Shown in pieces: positions 52,537 to 61,229 of a DNA stretch of 64,000 nt. Location: the NCBI RefSeq assembly GCF_002095435.2, contig NZ_MJEJ02000030.1, positions 1 to 64,000 of the forward strand, written 5' to 3'. Both the position numbers and the translations under genes were made by a program. The notes beneath the pieces were generated by a model. It was not told the origin of the DNA. It saw nothing but the letters and a program-made list of their open reading frames with translations, and did no database searches. This stretch comes from Williamsia sp. 1138 (lineage in GTDB: Bacteria > Actinomycetota > Actinomycetes > Mycobacteriales > Mycobacteriaceae). The number at the start of each line of letters is the position of its first letter. Position 1 is the first letter of the stretch.

Positions 52537-52758
52537 CTACTTCGCCATCCAGAGTCGCCGCCGGACGACGCCGCGCATCTTGTCGACCGCGACAGCTGAC
52601 AGAGTCTCGGGCGGTTCGGTGTCGAGCAGATCGTTGATCTTGATGAAGTAATCACGATCGGACATGCCGAACCGCTCGTGGATCTGCTGCGAGGGCCCAC
52701 CACCCAGCGGGTACCAGCGGACCTCGAAATCCAGTAGTTCTTGTGCTTCCGGTGACAT
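52537..52758 (-). CDS. DUF3263 small protein
   Basis: A 73-residue protein of the actinobacterial DUF3263 family (LLDFEVRWYPLGGGPSQQIHERFGMSDRDYF). It has a helix-turn-helix-like character (a predicted small DNA-binding fold), with no proven role. ATG at 52758 follows an AGGGGG ribosome site. Confidence 0.82.
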   Translation of the reverse strand: MSPEAQELLDFEVRWYPLGGGPSQQIHERFGMSDRDYFIKINDLLDTEPPETLSAVAVDKMRGVVRRRLWMAK

Positions 52759-52937
52759 GGCAACCCCCTTCGGGCAAGTGACTGATGTCACCCAGCGTAG
52801 CGCGCCGGGGCAACGCTGCCGCCACTAGGAATCACGGCAATTCTAGAGTGGGTCGATTCGTCCGATTTGGCCAAGTGTCAAGTGCCACCGGGCAGCCGAC
52901 ACCGACCGAGCGCATGCGGACAGGCCGCGCTGCACGA

Positions 52938-53378
52938 TCAGACCGGGTCCGACACCTGCCCGTAGACGTGGTCGGCGTGGAGGCGGATCACGAGCCGTTG
53001 ATCGGAGACCAGGGCCCGGGCGTATTCGTCCCAATCCGGATGCTCACCGAGGATGTCTCGGTAGACGTCGATGAGCTCCGACACCGTGTCGTCGTCCCGC
53101 GTCTGCGCTGCGACCGGGCTGAGCTCCACGCGTCCCTCGGCGACCACGTACGACCAGCCGTCGGCACTACTGACGTGGATGCTGGCCCGGGGGTCGCGAC
53201 GGAGGTTCGCCACCTTCGCACGGCTCGCGGTGACCGAGATTCGGAACAACCGCGCCCGTGGGTCGAAGGCATAACTGATCGTCGACAGCTGCGGCACCCC
53301 GCTGTGCCGGATGGTGGCCAGGGTGCCGCGGGTGTGTTCGGTGACGAACTCGATGAGAGCAGCATCTTCGGTGGACAT
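52938..53378 (-). CDS. PPOX-class F420-dependent oxidoreductase-like protein
   Basis: A 146-residue split-barrel flavin/F420-type protein (LIEFVTEHTRGTLATIRHSGVPQLSTISYAF; RISVTASRAKVANLRRDPRASIHV). This opening is typical of F420H2-dependent reductases of the pyridoxamine-phosphate-oxidase-like fold. Substrate unknown. ATG at 53378 is used. It diverges from the AprA-like flavoprotein gene with 194 bases between. Confidence 0.87.
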   Translation of the reverse strand: MSTEDAALIEFVTEHTRGTLATIRHSGVPQLSTISYAFDPRARLFRISVTASRAKVANLRRDPRASIHVSSADGWSYVVAEGRVELSPVAAQTRDDDTVSELIDVYRDILGEHPDWDEYARALVSDQRLVIRLHADHVYGQVSDPV

Positions 53379-53572
53379 GATCCGACTATCGCGGTGCCGG
53401 CCCATCCTGGCAAGTCGCCGACGACCCCGCGGCCAGAATCAACCTGACCGCAACCATTCTCGGACCCGGTACGCCCGTCCTACTCTGACCGGCAGATGTC
53501 CCACCGGACCGGCCGAGCCCCGCCAGGTCTCGAGCGCCGAACGGTGGACCGCCACCCCGTCAGGAGTTCACC

Positions 53573-55168
53573 GTGTCCGCACCTCTGGAGTTGTCCACCG
53601 ATGTACTCGTGATCGGCGGTGGACCTGCCGCCACCTGGGCAGCCCTACATGCCCGCGAGAGTGGCGCGGACGTGGTCCTGGTCGACAAAGGCTACTGCGG
53701 GACCAGCGGCGCAACGGCGCCATCGGGCACCGGGGTTTGGTACGTGGCGCCCGATCCGGAGAAGCGAAGCGCGGCCAAAGCGAGCAGGGAAACACTCGGT
53801 GGCCATCTCGCGGACCACCATTGGATGGATCGGGTTCTCGCGCAGACGTTCACGAACATGGAACGCCTCGGTACCGAAGGGCGCTACCCGTTCCCGATCG
53901 ACCCGGCCACCGGTGCGCAGGACCGTACGGGCGTGCAGGGCCCCGAATACATGCGCCGGATGCGGGCGTGGATCCAGCGGGCCGGCGTACGGATCCTCGA
54001 CCATTCACCCGCCCTCGAACTGCTCGTCGAGACCGACGGATCTGTCCGCGGCGCTGCCGGATACCAGCGGCACGAGAATCGGGACTACACGATCCTCGCC
54101 GGCGCGGTGGTGCTCGCCAGCGGCGGGTGCGCATTCCTGTCCCGGGCGCTTGGCACCAACGTGAACACCGGTGACGGTGCACTGATGGCCGCCGAGGTCG
54201 GTGCGGAGTTCTCCGGGATGGAGTTCTCCAACGCCTACGGCATCGTTCCGGCCGGATCCACCGTGACCAAGACCGCCTATTACGGCTACGCCACGTTCTT
54301 CCACGGTGACGGCCGGATTGTGGAGGGTACCGGTTCCACCAAGGGCCGGTCGGTGATCGCCAGGACGCTGTTGCAGGAGAAAGTCTTTGCCCAGCTGGAC
54401 CGGGCGACCCCGGACGTGCAGCGGCAGATGCGGATGGGACAGCCCAACTTCTTCTTGCAGTTCGACCGCCGTGGTATCAATCCGTTCACCGACAGGTTCG
54501 AGGTCGACCTGCTGGCCGAGGGCACAGTCCGCGGGACCGGCGGCATCAACATCGTCGACGACAGCTGCCGGGCGACGGTGCCCGGCCTGTTCGCGGCCGG
54601 CGACGTCGCCACCCGGGAGCGCATCTGCGGCGGATTCACCGGCGGGGGCAGCCACAATTCGGCATGGGCGATGTCGTCGGGCACCTGGGCCGGTGCCGGT
54701 GCGGCCCGTCATGCCCGGCAGGTGAAAAAAGTGACGGCGATCGATGTCATCGGAGCCGGCCGCGCCGGTCTGCGACCCGAGGGCAGGCAGGCCGTGTCCG
54801 CCCAGGACGTGGTCGCCGCTGCCCAGGCCCAACTGCTCCCCTTCGAGAAGAACTACCTCCGCAGCGGAGACCGGTTGACCGCGGCGGCCGACGAACTCGA
54901 CCACCTGTGGATCGACCTGTCCGCCGGGCTGGCTCCCACGGGCGGTATCGATCGGATCCGTTCCCGGCAGGCCGCCGCCATGACCGCAGTCGGTCGCTGG
55001 ATGTACCGATCGGCATTGTTGCGCACCGAATCTCGTGGCATGAGCAAGCGCGACGATCATCCCGACCTGGATCCGCGCCAGCATCATCACATCCTCACCG
55101 GCGGCCTCGACCACGTCTGGACCGCGACCAGCCCCGCCGAGACAGTCCTGCTGGCACACGCCTCATGA
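53573..55168 (+). CDS. FAD-binding flavoprotein (fumarate reductase/AprA-like)
   Basis: A 531-residue FAD oxidoreductase. Dinucleotide site VLVIGGGPAATWAALHA, followed by KGYCGTSGATAPSGTG; FAD site near the C terminus: GLFAAGDVATRERICGGFTGGGSHNSAWAMSSG. It belongs to the succinate/fumarate-reductase flavoprotein superfamily, on the branch with adenylylsulfate-reductase-like enzymes. The ferredoxin gene that follows overlaps its stop (ATGA), so they probably form a two-subunit enzyme. Substrate is unknown. No transporter or sulfate-reduction gene is adjacent. Confidence 0.87.
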   Translation: MSAPLELSTDVLVIGGGPAATWAALHARESGADVVLVDKGYCGTSGATAPSGTGVWYVAPDPEKRSAAKASRETLGGHLADHHWMDRVLAQTFTNMERLGTEGRYPFPIDPATGAQDRTGVQGPEYMRRMRAWIQRAGVRILDHSPALELLVETDGSVRGAAGYQRHENRDYTILAGAVVLASGGCAFLSRALGTNVNTGDGALMAAEVGAEFSGMEFSNAYGIVPAGSTVTKTAYYGYATFFHGDGRIVEGTGSTKGRSVIARTLLQEKVFAQLDRATPDVQRQMRMGQPNFFLQFDRRGINPFTDRFEVDLLAEGTVRGTGGINIVDDSCRATVPGLFAAGDVATRERICGGFTGGGSHNSAWAMSSGTWAGAGAARHARQVKKVTAIDVIGAGRAGLRPEGRQAVSAQDVVAAAQAQLLPFEKNYLRSGDRLTAAADELDHLWIDLSAGLAPTGGIDRIRSRQAAAMTAVGRWMYRSALLRTESRGMSKRDDHPDLDPRQHHHILTGGLDHVWTATSPAETVLLAHAS

Positions 55169-55506
55169 TCGAACTGGTCTTGGCGCAGGCCTGCATCGGA
55201 TGCGACAAATGCATCGAGGCCTGCCCCACGGATGTCTTCGACCGCGGGCAGGACGGCGTTCCGGAGATCGCCCGGCAGAGCGACTGCCAGACGTGCTTCA
55301 TGTGCGAGGCCTACTGCCCCACCGATGCGCTCTATGTGTCACCGGAATCCGCGCCGCTGCGTGATCGATCGGTGCTCGCCGACGCCGCCGTGGGGTCCTA
55401 CCGGGAAAAGCTCGGCTGGGGTAAGGGCCGCACCGTGGGCAGCCTTCTCGCGGTGGGACCTCCGATCCCGCACGGCGACCAGCCCCCACGACTCCCACCC
55501 ACCTGA
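55165..55506 (+). CDS. two-cluster 4Fe-4S ferredoxin-like subunit
   Basis: A 113-residue protein with two CxxCxxCxxxCP sets (ACIGCDKCIEACPTD and DCQTCFMCEAYCPTD), enough for two 4Fe-4S clusters, and a C-terminal tail (SYREKLGWGKGRTVGSL) typical of the AprB-like partner of such flavoproteins. It should pass electrons to or from the upstream flavoprotein. The ATG at 55165 overlaps that gene's stop; the longer frame is rejected. Confidence 0.92.
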   Translation: MIELVLAQACIGCDKCIEACPTDVFDRGQDGVPEIARQSDCQTCFMCEAYCPTDALYVSPESAPLRDRSVLADAAVGSYREKLGWGKGRTVGSLLAVGPPIPHGDQPPRLPPT

Positions 55507-55507
55507 A

Positions 55508-55567
55508 TTCGCGCCGCCCACCCGGAATTTCGGGTGGGCGGCGCGAAATCGGGTGGGCGAGCGAGCT
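55508..55567. terminator. R1-family hairpin between convergent genes
   Basis: A perfect 17-bp stem (55508–55524 with 55531–55547), loop GAATTT, followed by a third arm copy GGGTGGGCGAGCGAG (55551–55565). It lies between the ferredoxin gene and the convergent aldo-keto reductase gene and matches the copies at 8589 and 19939. Confidence 0.88.
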
Positions 55568-55590
55568 GTCAACGGCGCATGAACCGGGGA

Positions 55591-56472
55591 TTACTCGGGT
55601 GCGCCGAGGTTCATCTCGTCGGGATGGATGCCGACGCGGACCCCGTCGTCGAGGGTGGCGATCTCCTGCAGGTCGGCGTCGGTCAGGTCGAATCCGAAGA
55701 CGTCGATATTCTGGGCGATCCGCTCCGGGTTCACCGACTTCGGGATGACGATCAGACCGTTCGAGAGGTGCCAGCGGATGAGCACCTGGGCGGGTGACTT
55801 GCCATGGCGCTCTGCGATACCGGCAATCACCGGATCGGACAACAGGGTGTTCGGCTTGGACGCCTTGCCCCATCCCGAGTTGCTGGTGCCGCCCAGTGGA
55901 CTCCATGATTCCACCGCGATGCCGTGCTTTCCCGCGACTTCCCGGATCGCATGCTGGGTCAGGTGCGGATGCAGCTCGACCTGGTCGACGGCGGGCAGTG
56001 TGCCACCGCGGTCGACCAGAAGCTGCAGGTGGTGGGGCTCGAAATTGCAGACACCGATGGCCTTGGCCCGGCCCGACTCGGCGATCGCCTCCAGGGCGTC
56101 CCACGTCCGGAGCAATCGTTCGTCGTTCTGTAGCGGCCAATGGATCAGATACAGGTCGACATAGTCGAGGCCGAGGAGCGACAGGCTCTTGTCGAACGCC
56201 GCCTGGGCGGGCTCGAAGCCCTGGTCGGCGTTCCAGAGCTTGGTGGTGACGTAGAGATCTTCCCTGGCGACCGAGGTGGCTGCCAGAGCTCGGCCGACAC
56301 CCTCCTCGTTGCCGTACGCTGCCGCGGTATCGATGTGCCGGTAGCCCGCGTCGTCGATCGCCGAGAGCACCGCACGCTCGGTCTCGTCGTTGGTGGCTTG
56401 CCAAACCCCGAGTCCCAGTTGCGGAATGGAGGTGCCGGAGTTCAGTTCGACTGCAGGTACGTCTGTGGTCAT
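55591..56472 (-). CDS. aldo-keto reductase
   Basis: A 293-residue NADPH-dependent reductase of the AKR superfamily. The catalytic tetrad is visible: Asp in GYRHIDTAAAYGNE (with Tyr in the same segment), Lys in TTKLWN and His in LYLIHWPL. The NADPH-binding region is VIPKSVNPERIAQN near the C terminus. It is probably a 2,5-diketogluconate-type or general aldehyde reductase. It converges with the ferredoxin gene. Confidence 0.94.
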   Translation of the reverse strand: MTTDVPAVELNSGTSIPQLGLGVWQATNDETERAVLSAIDDAGYRHIDTAAAYGNEEGVGRALAATSVAREDLYVTTKLWNADQGFEPAQAAFDKSLSLLGLDYVDLYLIHWPLQNDERLLRTWDALEAIAESGRAKAIGVCNFEPHHLQLLVDRGGTLPAVDQVELHPHLTQHAIREVAGKHGIAVESWSPLGGTSNSGWGKASKPNTLLSDPVIAGIAERHGKSPAQVLIRWHLSNGLIVIPKSVNPERIAQNIDVFGFDLTDADLQEIATLDDGVRVGIHPDEMNLGAPE

Positions 56473-56517
56473 GACTTCAGCGTACGGGCCGCGATGTCGG
56501 CGGGTTGCCGGAACAGC

Positions 56518-56805
56518 TCAGGCGGAGCGGATCCGCGAGCTCAGATCGGCGAGTTCGTCGACCGTCAAACCTCCCCAGATCCCGTGTTTCTCGCCGAAGG
56601 TCTCCGCGTGTTCTCGGCATTGCCTGACGACCGGGCACGTTGCGCACAGCGATTTCGCCTCCGCTTCACGACGTCGACGCGCGGTCGCGGACTCACGTCC
56701 GGACGGGGTGAAGAACACATCCCAATCGATGCCGGCGTCGCGACAGGTTCCGTGCACTCGCCAATCCCATCCCACCGCACCGGTTTCCGGACCGAAGGCC
56801 GCCAT
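56518..56805 (-). CDS. WhiB-like iron–sulfur regulator
   Basis: A 95-residue Wbl protein. The four Cys that bind a 4Fe-4S cluster are visible: Cys in HGTCRDAG and the set LCATCPVVRQC. The turn motif GIWGGLT follows, then a basic/helical end (DLSSRIRSA). The spacing resembles the WhiB2/WhiB3 branch. It would bind the primary sigma factor and respond to redox or nitric oxide. ATG at 56805 is used; the upstream extension is not conserved-looking. About 190 bases of spacer lie upstream. Confidence 0.92.
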   Translation of the reverse strand: MAAFGPETGAVGWDWRVHGTCRDAGIDWDVFFTPSGRESATARRRREAEAKSLCATCPVVRQCREHAETFGEKHGIWGGLTVDELADLSSRIRSA

Positions 56806-56998
56806 CGCGATCACCCACTCCTGTATTCGACCATGCCTGCCACCAGAGCTTCTCTCATCGCAGCGTCCGGGCGTAGCTTTGGTGTCGGACAGAATCGAAT
56901 GCTTGACAAACACGAACCGTCAATCCCGGACACCCGCCCTGAACACTCCTCAACAACTGTGCGTCACAGAGGTTTTCGCTCCGATCGCACGAGCCACT

Positions 56999-57502
56999 TC
57001 AGGCGGAGGCCGCCAGCGAGCATCCGGCGGCGATGTCTTTTTCGAAACGGTGGAGGCCGATCTCGTCGGCATCGCGGCCCGTGTCGTACAACGGTCGGTA
57101 GCCCGCGGCGCGATAGAGGCTGTGCGCCTCGGGTTGCCGCGGACCGGTCGTCAGCACGACCCGCCGGTAACCGTGGCCCGCGATGTCGGCTTCGAGATCG
57201 GCGAGCACCCGCCGCGCGAGTCCTTGGCGACGGAACTTCGACGCGGTCCAGATCCGCTTCAGTTCGACGGTCTGTTCATCGACGGGGCGGTAGGTGCCTC
57301 CGGCGACCGCGACACCTTCTGCCACCACCACCAGAAAGGACCCGTCTCGGTCGACGGACTGCTTGGTCAGCTTCGAAAACCAGTTGCACGACGTGCCGCC
57401 GTAGCGGTGGCTGTATTCGATGGCGAGCTCGGAGAGCACTGTCCTGGCCAGGGCATCATTCGGACGCACCCGCACCAGCACGAGAGAGTCGGCGCGTGTC
57501 AT
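56999..57502 (-). CDS. GNAT acetyltransferase
   Basis: A 167-residue GNAT-fold protein. The acetyl-CoA pyrophosphate loop is visible in SKFRRQGLARRVL (RxxGxA type), followed by ADIAGHGYRRVVLTTGPRQPEAHSLYRAAGYRP. Substrate is unknown. ATG at 57502 overlaps the stop of a 48-codon frame (ATGA), indicating coupling. The upstream extension of the frame is rejected. Confidence 0.88.
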   Translation of the reverse strand: MTRADSLVLVRVRPNDALARTVLSELAIEYSHRYGGTSCNWFSKLTKQSVDRDGSFLVVVAEGVAVAGGTYRPVDEQTVELKRIWTASKFRRQGLARRVLADLEADIAGHGYRRVVLTTGPRQPEAHSLYRAAGYRPLYDTGRDADEIGLHRFEKDIAAGCSLAASA

Positions 57503-57645
57503 CGCACACCGTCGCTGTCCTGAGTGGCTACCGCGGCGTGCCCGCAACGCTCGATCATCGGTAGGGCAGGCGGCGCCTCGGGGTGCACGGCGGCGGCGGC
57601 CATCAGCAGATGGTCGACCGACATCAGCGTGGTGAACAGTGACAT
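57499..57645 (-). CDS. small coupled upstream frame of 48 residues
   Basis: A short frame (MSLFTTLMSVDHLLMAAAAV...) whose ATG at 57645 has GGGAG 8 bases upstream and whose stop overlaps the GNAT start (ATGA). This is the arrangement of a real small gene or leader peptide. I recognise no family. The composition (many Met and Ala, one Cys) gives no function. Confidence 0.45.
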   Translation of the reverse strand: MSLFTTLMSVDHLLMAAAAVHPEAPPALPMIERCGHAAVATQDSDGVR

Positions 57646-57828
57646 GCGGCAGCTCCCGGTTGAGTGTTCTCTCCATTGAGCACCCGAACTGCCGCCCCGG
57701 CGAGGGTTAGATTCACGCTGATCCGAGCCCGGCCGCTGCGGAATCTTCACCCGCGCACGGGGCGTTGTCAGCCTGAGGTGGGAGTTCGAATTCTCGCCGG
57801 CCCCGCCGAACCACACCACAGGAGATGA

Positions 57829-59052
57829 ATGATGCCGACATCTGACCAGGTCCATCTGGCGATCGCGCTGGACGGCGCGGGGTGGCATCCCGCCGCGTGG
57901 CGCGAGCAGAACGCCGAACCGGACCGCTTGCTCTCGCCGCGCTACTGGGGCGAACTCGTCGCGGAGGCCGAACGCGGTCTCGCCGACTTCGTGACGATCG
58001 AAGATTCCTTCGGGCTGCGGTCTGCCACGCTCGAGGGTCTGCAACCGCGCACCGACCTCGTCAGTGGGCGTCTCGATTCCGTTCTCATCGCGGCCCGAGT
58101 CGCGCCGGCGAGCACACACATCGGGATCATCCCGACAGCCGTGGTGACGCACACCGAACCGTTCCACCTGTCGAAGGCGATCGCGACGCTCGATTACGTC
58201 AGCAAAGGCCGGGGCGGGGTCAGGCTCCAGGTCTCGGCGCAGCCGCATGAGGCGGCTCTGCTCGGACGCCGAGAGTTCCCCCGGCTCGACAGAGCCGACC
58301 TCGCGGGCCCGACCGCGCAGGCGCTCATCGCCGACCTCTTCGAGGAAGCCGGCGACTACGCCGAGGTCCTACGGCGCCTCTGGGACAGTTGGGAAGACGA
58401 CGCCGAGATTCGCGACAAGGCCACCGGGCGATTCGTCGACCGCGACAAGCTGCACTACATCGGTTTCGAGGGCCGCTTCTTCAGCGTGCGCGGGCCATCG
58501 ATCACCCCGCGCCCACCCCAGGGCCAGCCGATCATCGCCGCGCTGGGCCATCAGCAGATCCCGTTCGAACTGATCGCCGCGTCCACCGACCTCGGATTCA
58601 TCACCCCCACCGACCCGGCCGACGCGACATCCATCGTCGGCAAGATCCGCGATGCGCAGCTAGGGGCGGGCCGCGGCGACGACACCGTCCACGTCTTCGC
58701 CGATCTCGTCGTGTTCCTCGCCGGGTCCGATTCCGAGGCAGCGAGTCGCAAGTCGCGGCTCGACGAGCGCGCGGGCGCCGAGTACACCAGTGACGCCCAG
58801 ATCTTCGTCGGCACCGCAGCCGGTCTGGCCGACCGGATCGAAGAACTCGAGGCCGCAGGTGTCACCGGCATCCGACTGCGACCCGGAGCGATTCCGGACG
58901 ACCTCCGAGCCATCACGTCGGCACTCGTCCCGGAGCTGCAGCGCCGCGGCCTCTTCCGTACCGGGTACGCCGGTACGACGTTGCGCGAGAACCTCGGCCT
59001 CACCCGGCCCGCCAACCGTTACGCAGGAGCACAGGAGCTGATCAACCGATGA
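57829..59052 (+). CDS. LLM-type flavin monooxygenase (first)
   Basis: A 407-residue TIM-barrel luciferase-like FMN monooxygenase (VHLAIALDGAGWHPAAW; GLADFVTIEDSFG; PASTHIGIIPTAVVTHTEPFHLSKAIATLDYVSKGRGGVRLQVS). It needs reduced FMN from a separate reductase not found nearby. Similar proteins oxidise sulfonates, aromatic sulfur compounds or chelators. GGAG precedes the start; the second ATG (57832) is equally possible. Its stop overlaps the start of the next LLM gene. Confidence 0.9.
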   Translation: MMPTSDQVHLAIALDGAGWHPAAWREQNAEPDRLLSPRYWGELVAEAERGLADFVTIEDSFGLRSATLEGLQPRTDLVSGRLDSVLIAARVAPASTHIGIIPTAVVTHTEPFHLSKAIATLDYVSKGRGGVRLQVSAQPHEAALLGRREFPRLDRADLAGPTAQALIADLFEEAGDYAEVLRRLWDSWEDDAEIRDKATGRFVDRDKLHYIGFEGRFFSVRGPSITPRPPQGQPIIAALGHQQIPFELIAASTDLGFITPTDPADATSIVGKIRDAQLGAGRGDDTVHVFADLVVFLAGSDSEAASRKSRLDERAGAEYTSDAQIFVGTAAGLADRIEELEAAGVTGIRLRPGAIPDDLRAITSALVPELQRRGLFRTGYAGTTLRENLGLTRPANRYAGAQELINR

Positions 59053-60398
59053 CCAAGCAAGTTCACCTGGCGGCACATTTCCCCGGGGTCAACAACACCA
59101 CGGTCTGGAGCGATCCGGCCGCGGGCAGCCACATCGAGTTCGACTCGTTCACCCATTTCGCCAAGACCGCAGAACGCGCCCGGTTCGACTTCCTGTTCTT
59201 GGCAGAGGGCCTGCGTCTGCGGGAGCAGAACGGCGTCATCTATGACCTCGACGTGGTCGGGCGCCCGGACACGTTCACCATCCTCGCGGCCTTGGCGGCC
59301 GTCACGGACAAGCTGGGCCTGACGGGCACCATCAACTCCACCTTCAACGAGCCGTACGAGGTGGCCCGCCAGTTCGCCAGCCTCGACCACCTCACAGACG
59401 GCCGGGCGGCGTGGAATGTGGTCACCTCGTGGGACGAGTTCACCGGCGAGAACTTCCGCCGCGGCGGCTACCTCCCGAAGGACGAGCGCTACGGCAGGGC
59501 GAGGAAGTTCCTCGAGGTCGCAACCGAACTCTGGGACTCCTGGAAGGCCGACGACATCGTCGCCGACAAGGAATCAGGAACCTTTCTGGGCCGGCCCGAC
59601 GTGGGATCGTTCAGTCACGCCGACGATCAATTCGACATCTCCGGTCAGTTCAACGTGCCCCGCAGTCCCCAGGGGCGGCCCGTCATCTTCCAGGCAGGCG
59701 ATTCGGAAGACGGCCGCGAGTTCGCAGCCGCGCGGGCCGACGCCATCTTCTCGCGGCACTCGACCCTCGACGACGGTCAGGCGTTCTACAAGGACGTCAA
59801 GGGCAGACTCGCGACCTACGGCCGCGACCACGACGAGCTCCTCATCCTGCCCGCCGCGACGTTCGTCCTCGGCGACACCGATGCCGACGCGGCCGAACGC
59901 GCGCACGAGATCCGGCTTCAGCAGGTCAGCGGGCAGACTGCGATCAAGTTCCTCGAGCAGTTGTGGAACCGCGATCTGTCCGACCACGACCCTGACGGTC
60001 CGCTACCGACCATCGATCCGCTGCCCGGTGAGAACACCGTCGCCAAGGGCCGGGCCAGCGTCCGGATCCATCGCGATCCGCGCGATGTCGCGGCAGAGTG
60101 GCGGGCGCGGGCCGAAGCCGAGAACCTGACGACCAGGGAACTGATCATCGAGGTGACCGGTCGGCAGGCGTTCATCGGGTCGCCGCAGACCGTGGCCGAC
60201 ACGATCAACGACTTCGTCCAAGCCGATGCCAGCGACGGATTCATCCTCGTCCCGCACATCACCCCGGGTGGGCTCGACGAGTTCGCGGACACGGTCGTCC
60301 CACTCCTGCAGGAGAAGGGCGTCTACCGCACCGAGTACGAGGGTGAGACGTTGCGTGATCACCTCGGGCTGTCCCAGTCGGTGGTGTCGGGGGTCTGA
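59049..60398 (+). CDS. LLM-type flavin monooxygenase (NtaA/SnaA/DszA family)
   Basis: A 449-residue LLM monooxygenase of the NtaA/SnaA/DszA group (HFPGVNNTTVWSDPAAGSHIEFDSFTHFAKTAERARFDFLFLAEGL; LTGTINSTFNEPYEVARQFASLDHLTDGRAAWNVVTS). Members include DszA (dibenzothiophene sulfone), DmoA (dimethyl sulfide) and NtaA (nitrilotriacetate). The overlap (ATGA) with the upstream LLM gene shows co-translation. Substrate cannot be chosen from sequence. Confidence 0.93.
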   Translation: MTKQVHLAAHFPGVNNTTVWSDPAAGSHIEFDSFTHFAKTAERARFDFLFLAEGLRLREQNGVIYDLDVVGRPDTFTILAALAAVTDKLGLTGTINSTFNEPYEVARQFASLDHLTDGRAAWNVVTSWDEFTGENFRRGGYLPKDERYGRARKFLEVATELWDSWKADDIVADKESGTFLGRPDVGSFSHADDQFDISGQFNVPRSPQGRPVIFQAGDSEDGREFAAARADAIFSRHSTLDDGQAFYKDVKGRLATYGRDHDELLILPAATFVLGDTDADAAERAHEIRLQQVSGQTAIKFLEQLWNRDLSDHDPDGPLPTIDPLPGENTVAKGRASVRIHRDPRDVAAEWRARAEAENLTTRELIIEVTGRQAFIGSPQTVADTINDFVQADASDGFILVPHITPGGLDEFADTVVPLLQEKGVYRTEYEGETLRDHLGLSQSVVSGV

Positions 60399-60426
60399 CG
60401 CGCCGACCGGGGCGCGCGGGCCGAAC

Positions 60427-61158
60427 TCAACGCTCGCGCGCCTCCAGGCGGACCGGCCAGGCCTCGTCGGGGATGTCCCGCAAGGAGCACGGCTCGTCGT
60501 GGGTCGTGAACCAGCCCCGGTAGTGGATGAGTTCACCGAGAACCGGGTTGCGGACGGTCGCGTCGACACGGAAGCGATTGTGCTGCTCGTCCCAACCCTC
60601 GATGTACTGCATGCGGGCGGCCATGAACCCGCGCATCCCGATCTTCGGGCCCGCGAGCAGGCGCATCGGTCCGCTCTCGAACACCAGCGAGCCGTGCCGG
60701 TCCACCGATGCCTCGATGGGCCACAGCAGTTCCGGTCCGTCGCCGAAGTAGTCGACCAGGCCCTCTTTGCCGTCCACGAGCAGCGAATTGAGTCCATGCG
60801 CGCCGCTGGTGTAGTTCAGAGACCGCATGACCGCCAGCGATTCACGCCCGAGTTCGTCCCGGTAGCAGTAGTTGTGCATCGTGAAAGGAACGAGTCGGCT
60901 CGTCCTGATCGGCATCGCGTTGCGCTTTCCGAAATGACGCAGACCGGTGGCCACAACGGGCGAGCTGTACACCGACTCCATGATCCCGTGCGAGGCCTGG
61001 GAGAGTTGAGAGGTGGAATCGATCCCATATCGCCATTGCAAATTGGGATGCAGGTTCTCGAATTCCCGACCGAGCACGTTCTGGATGACCGGGCTCACGG
61101 CTGCCGCCGGATGGGGGTACCAGACATGAGGTCTGAATGTACTACGAGCCGCCTGCAT
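60427..61158 (-). CDS. DUF4166 domain protein
   Basis: About 243 residues with the DUF4166 opening (VIQNVLGREFENLHPNLQWRYG) and later WFTTHDEPCSLRDIPDEAWPVR. Function is unknown; such domains also occur fused to saccharopine-dehydrogenase-like proteins. The frame is open to 61218, which would leave only 11 bases to htpG; I prefer ATG at 61158, although its ribosome site is weak. It converges with the LLM gene and diverges from htpG. Confidence 0.75.
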   Translation of the reverse strand: MQAARSTFRPHVWYPHPAAAVSPVIQNVLGREFENLHPNLQWRYGIDSTSQLSQASHGIMESVYSSPVVATGLRHFGKRNAMPIRTSRLVPFTMHNYCYRDELGRESLAVMRSLNYTSGAHGLNSLLVDGKEGLVDYFGDGPELLWPIEASVDRHGSLVFESGPMRLLAGPKIGMRGFMAARMQYIEGWDEQHNRFRVDATVRNPVLGELIHYRGWFTTHDEPCSLRDIPDEAWPVRLEARER

Positions 61159-61229
61159 AAAATGATCGGTCGGAGCACGCAACAACTCCACGCACCAACT
61201 ACAAGCACAACACCCCAAGGAGCTTCAAC

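Noticed and set aside
57780-57800. tRNA T-arm-like bases (GAGTTCGAATTCTC)
   Set aside because: The loop would have eight bases and no acceptor, D or anticodon arm can be drawn around it.
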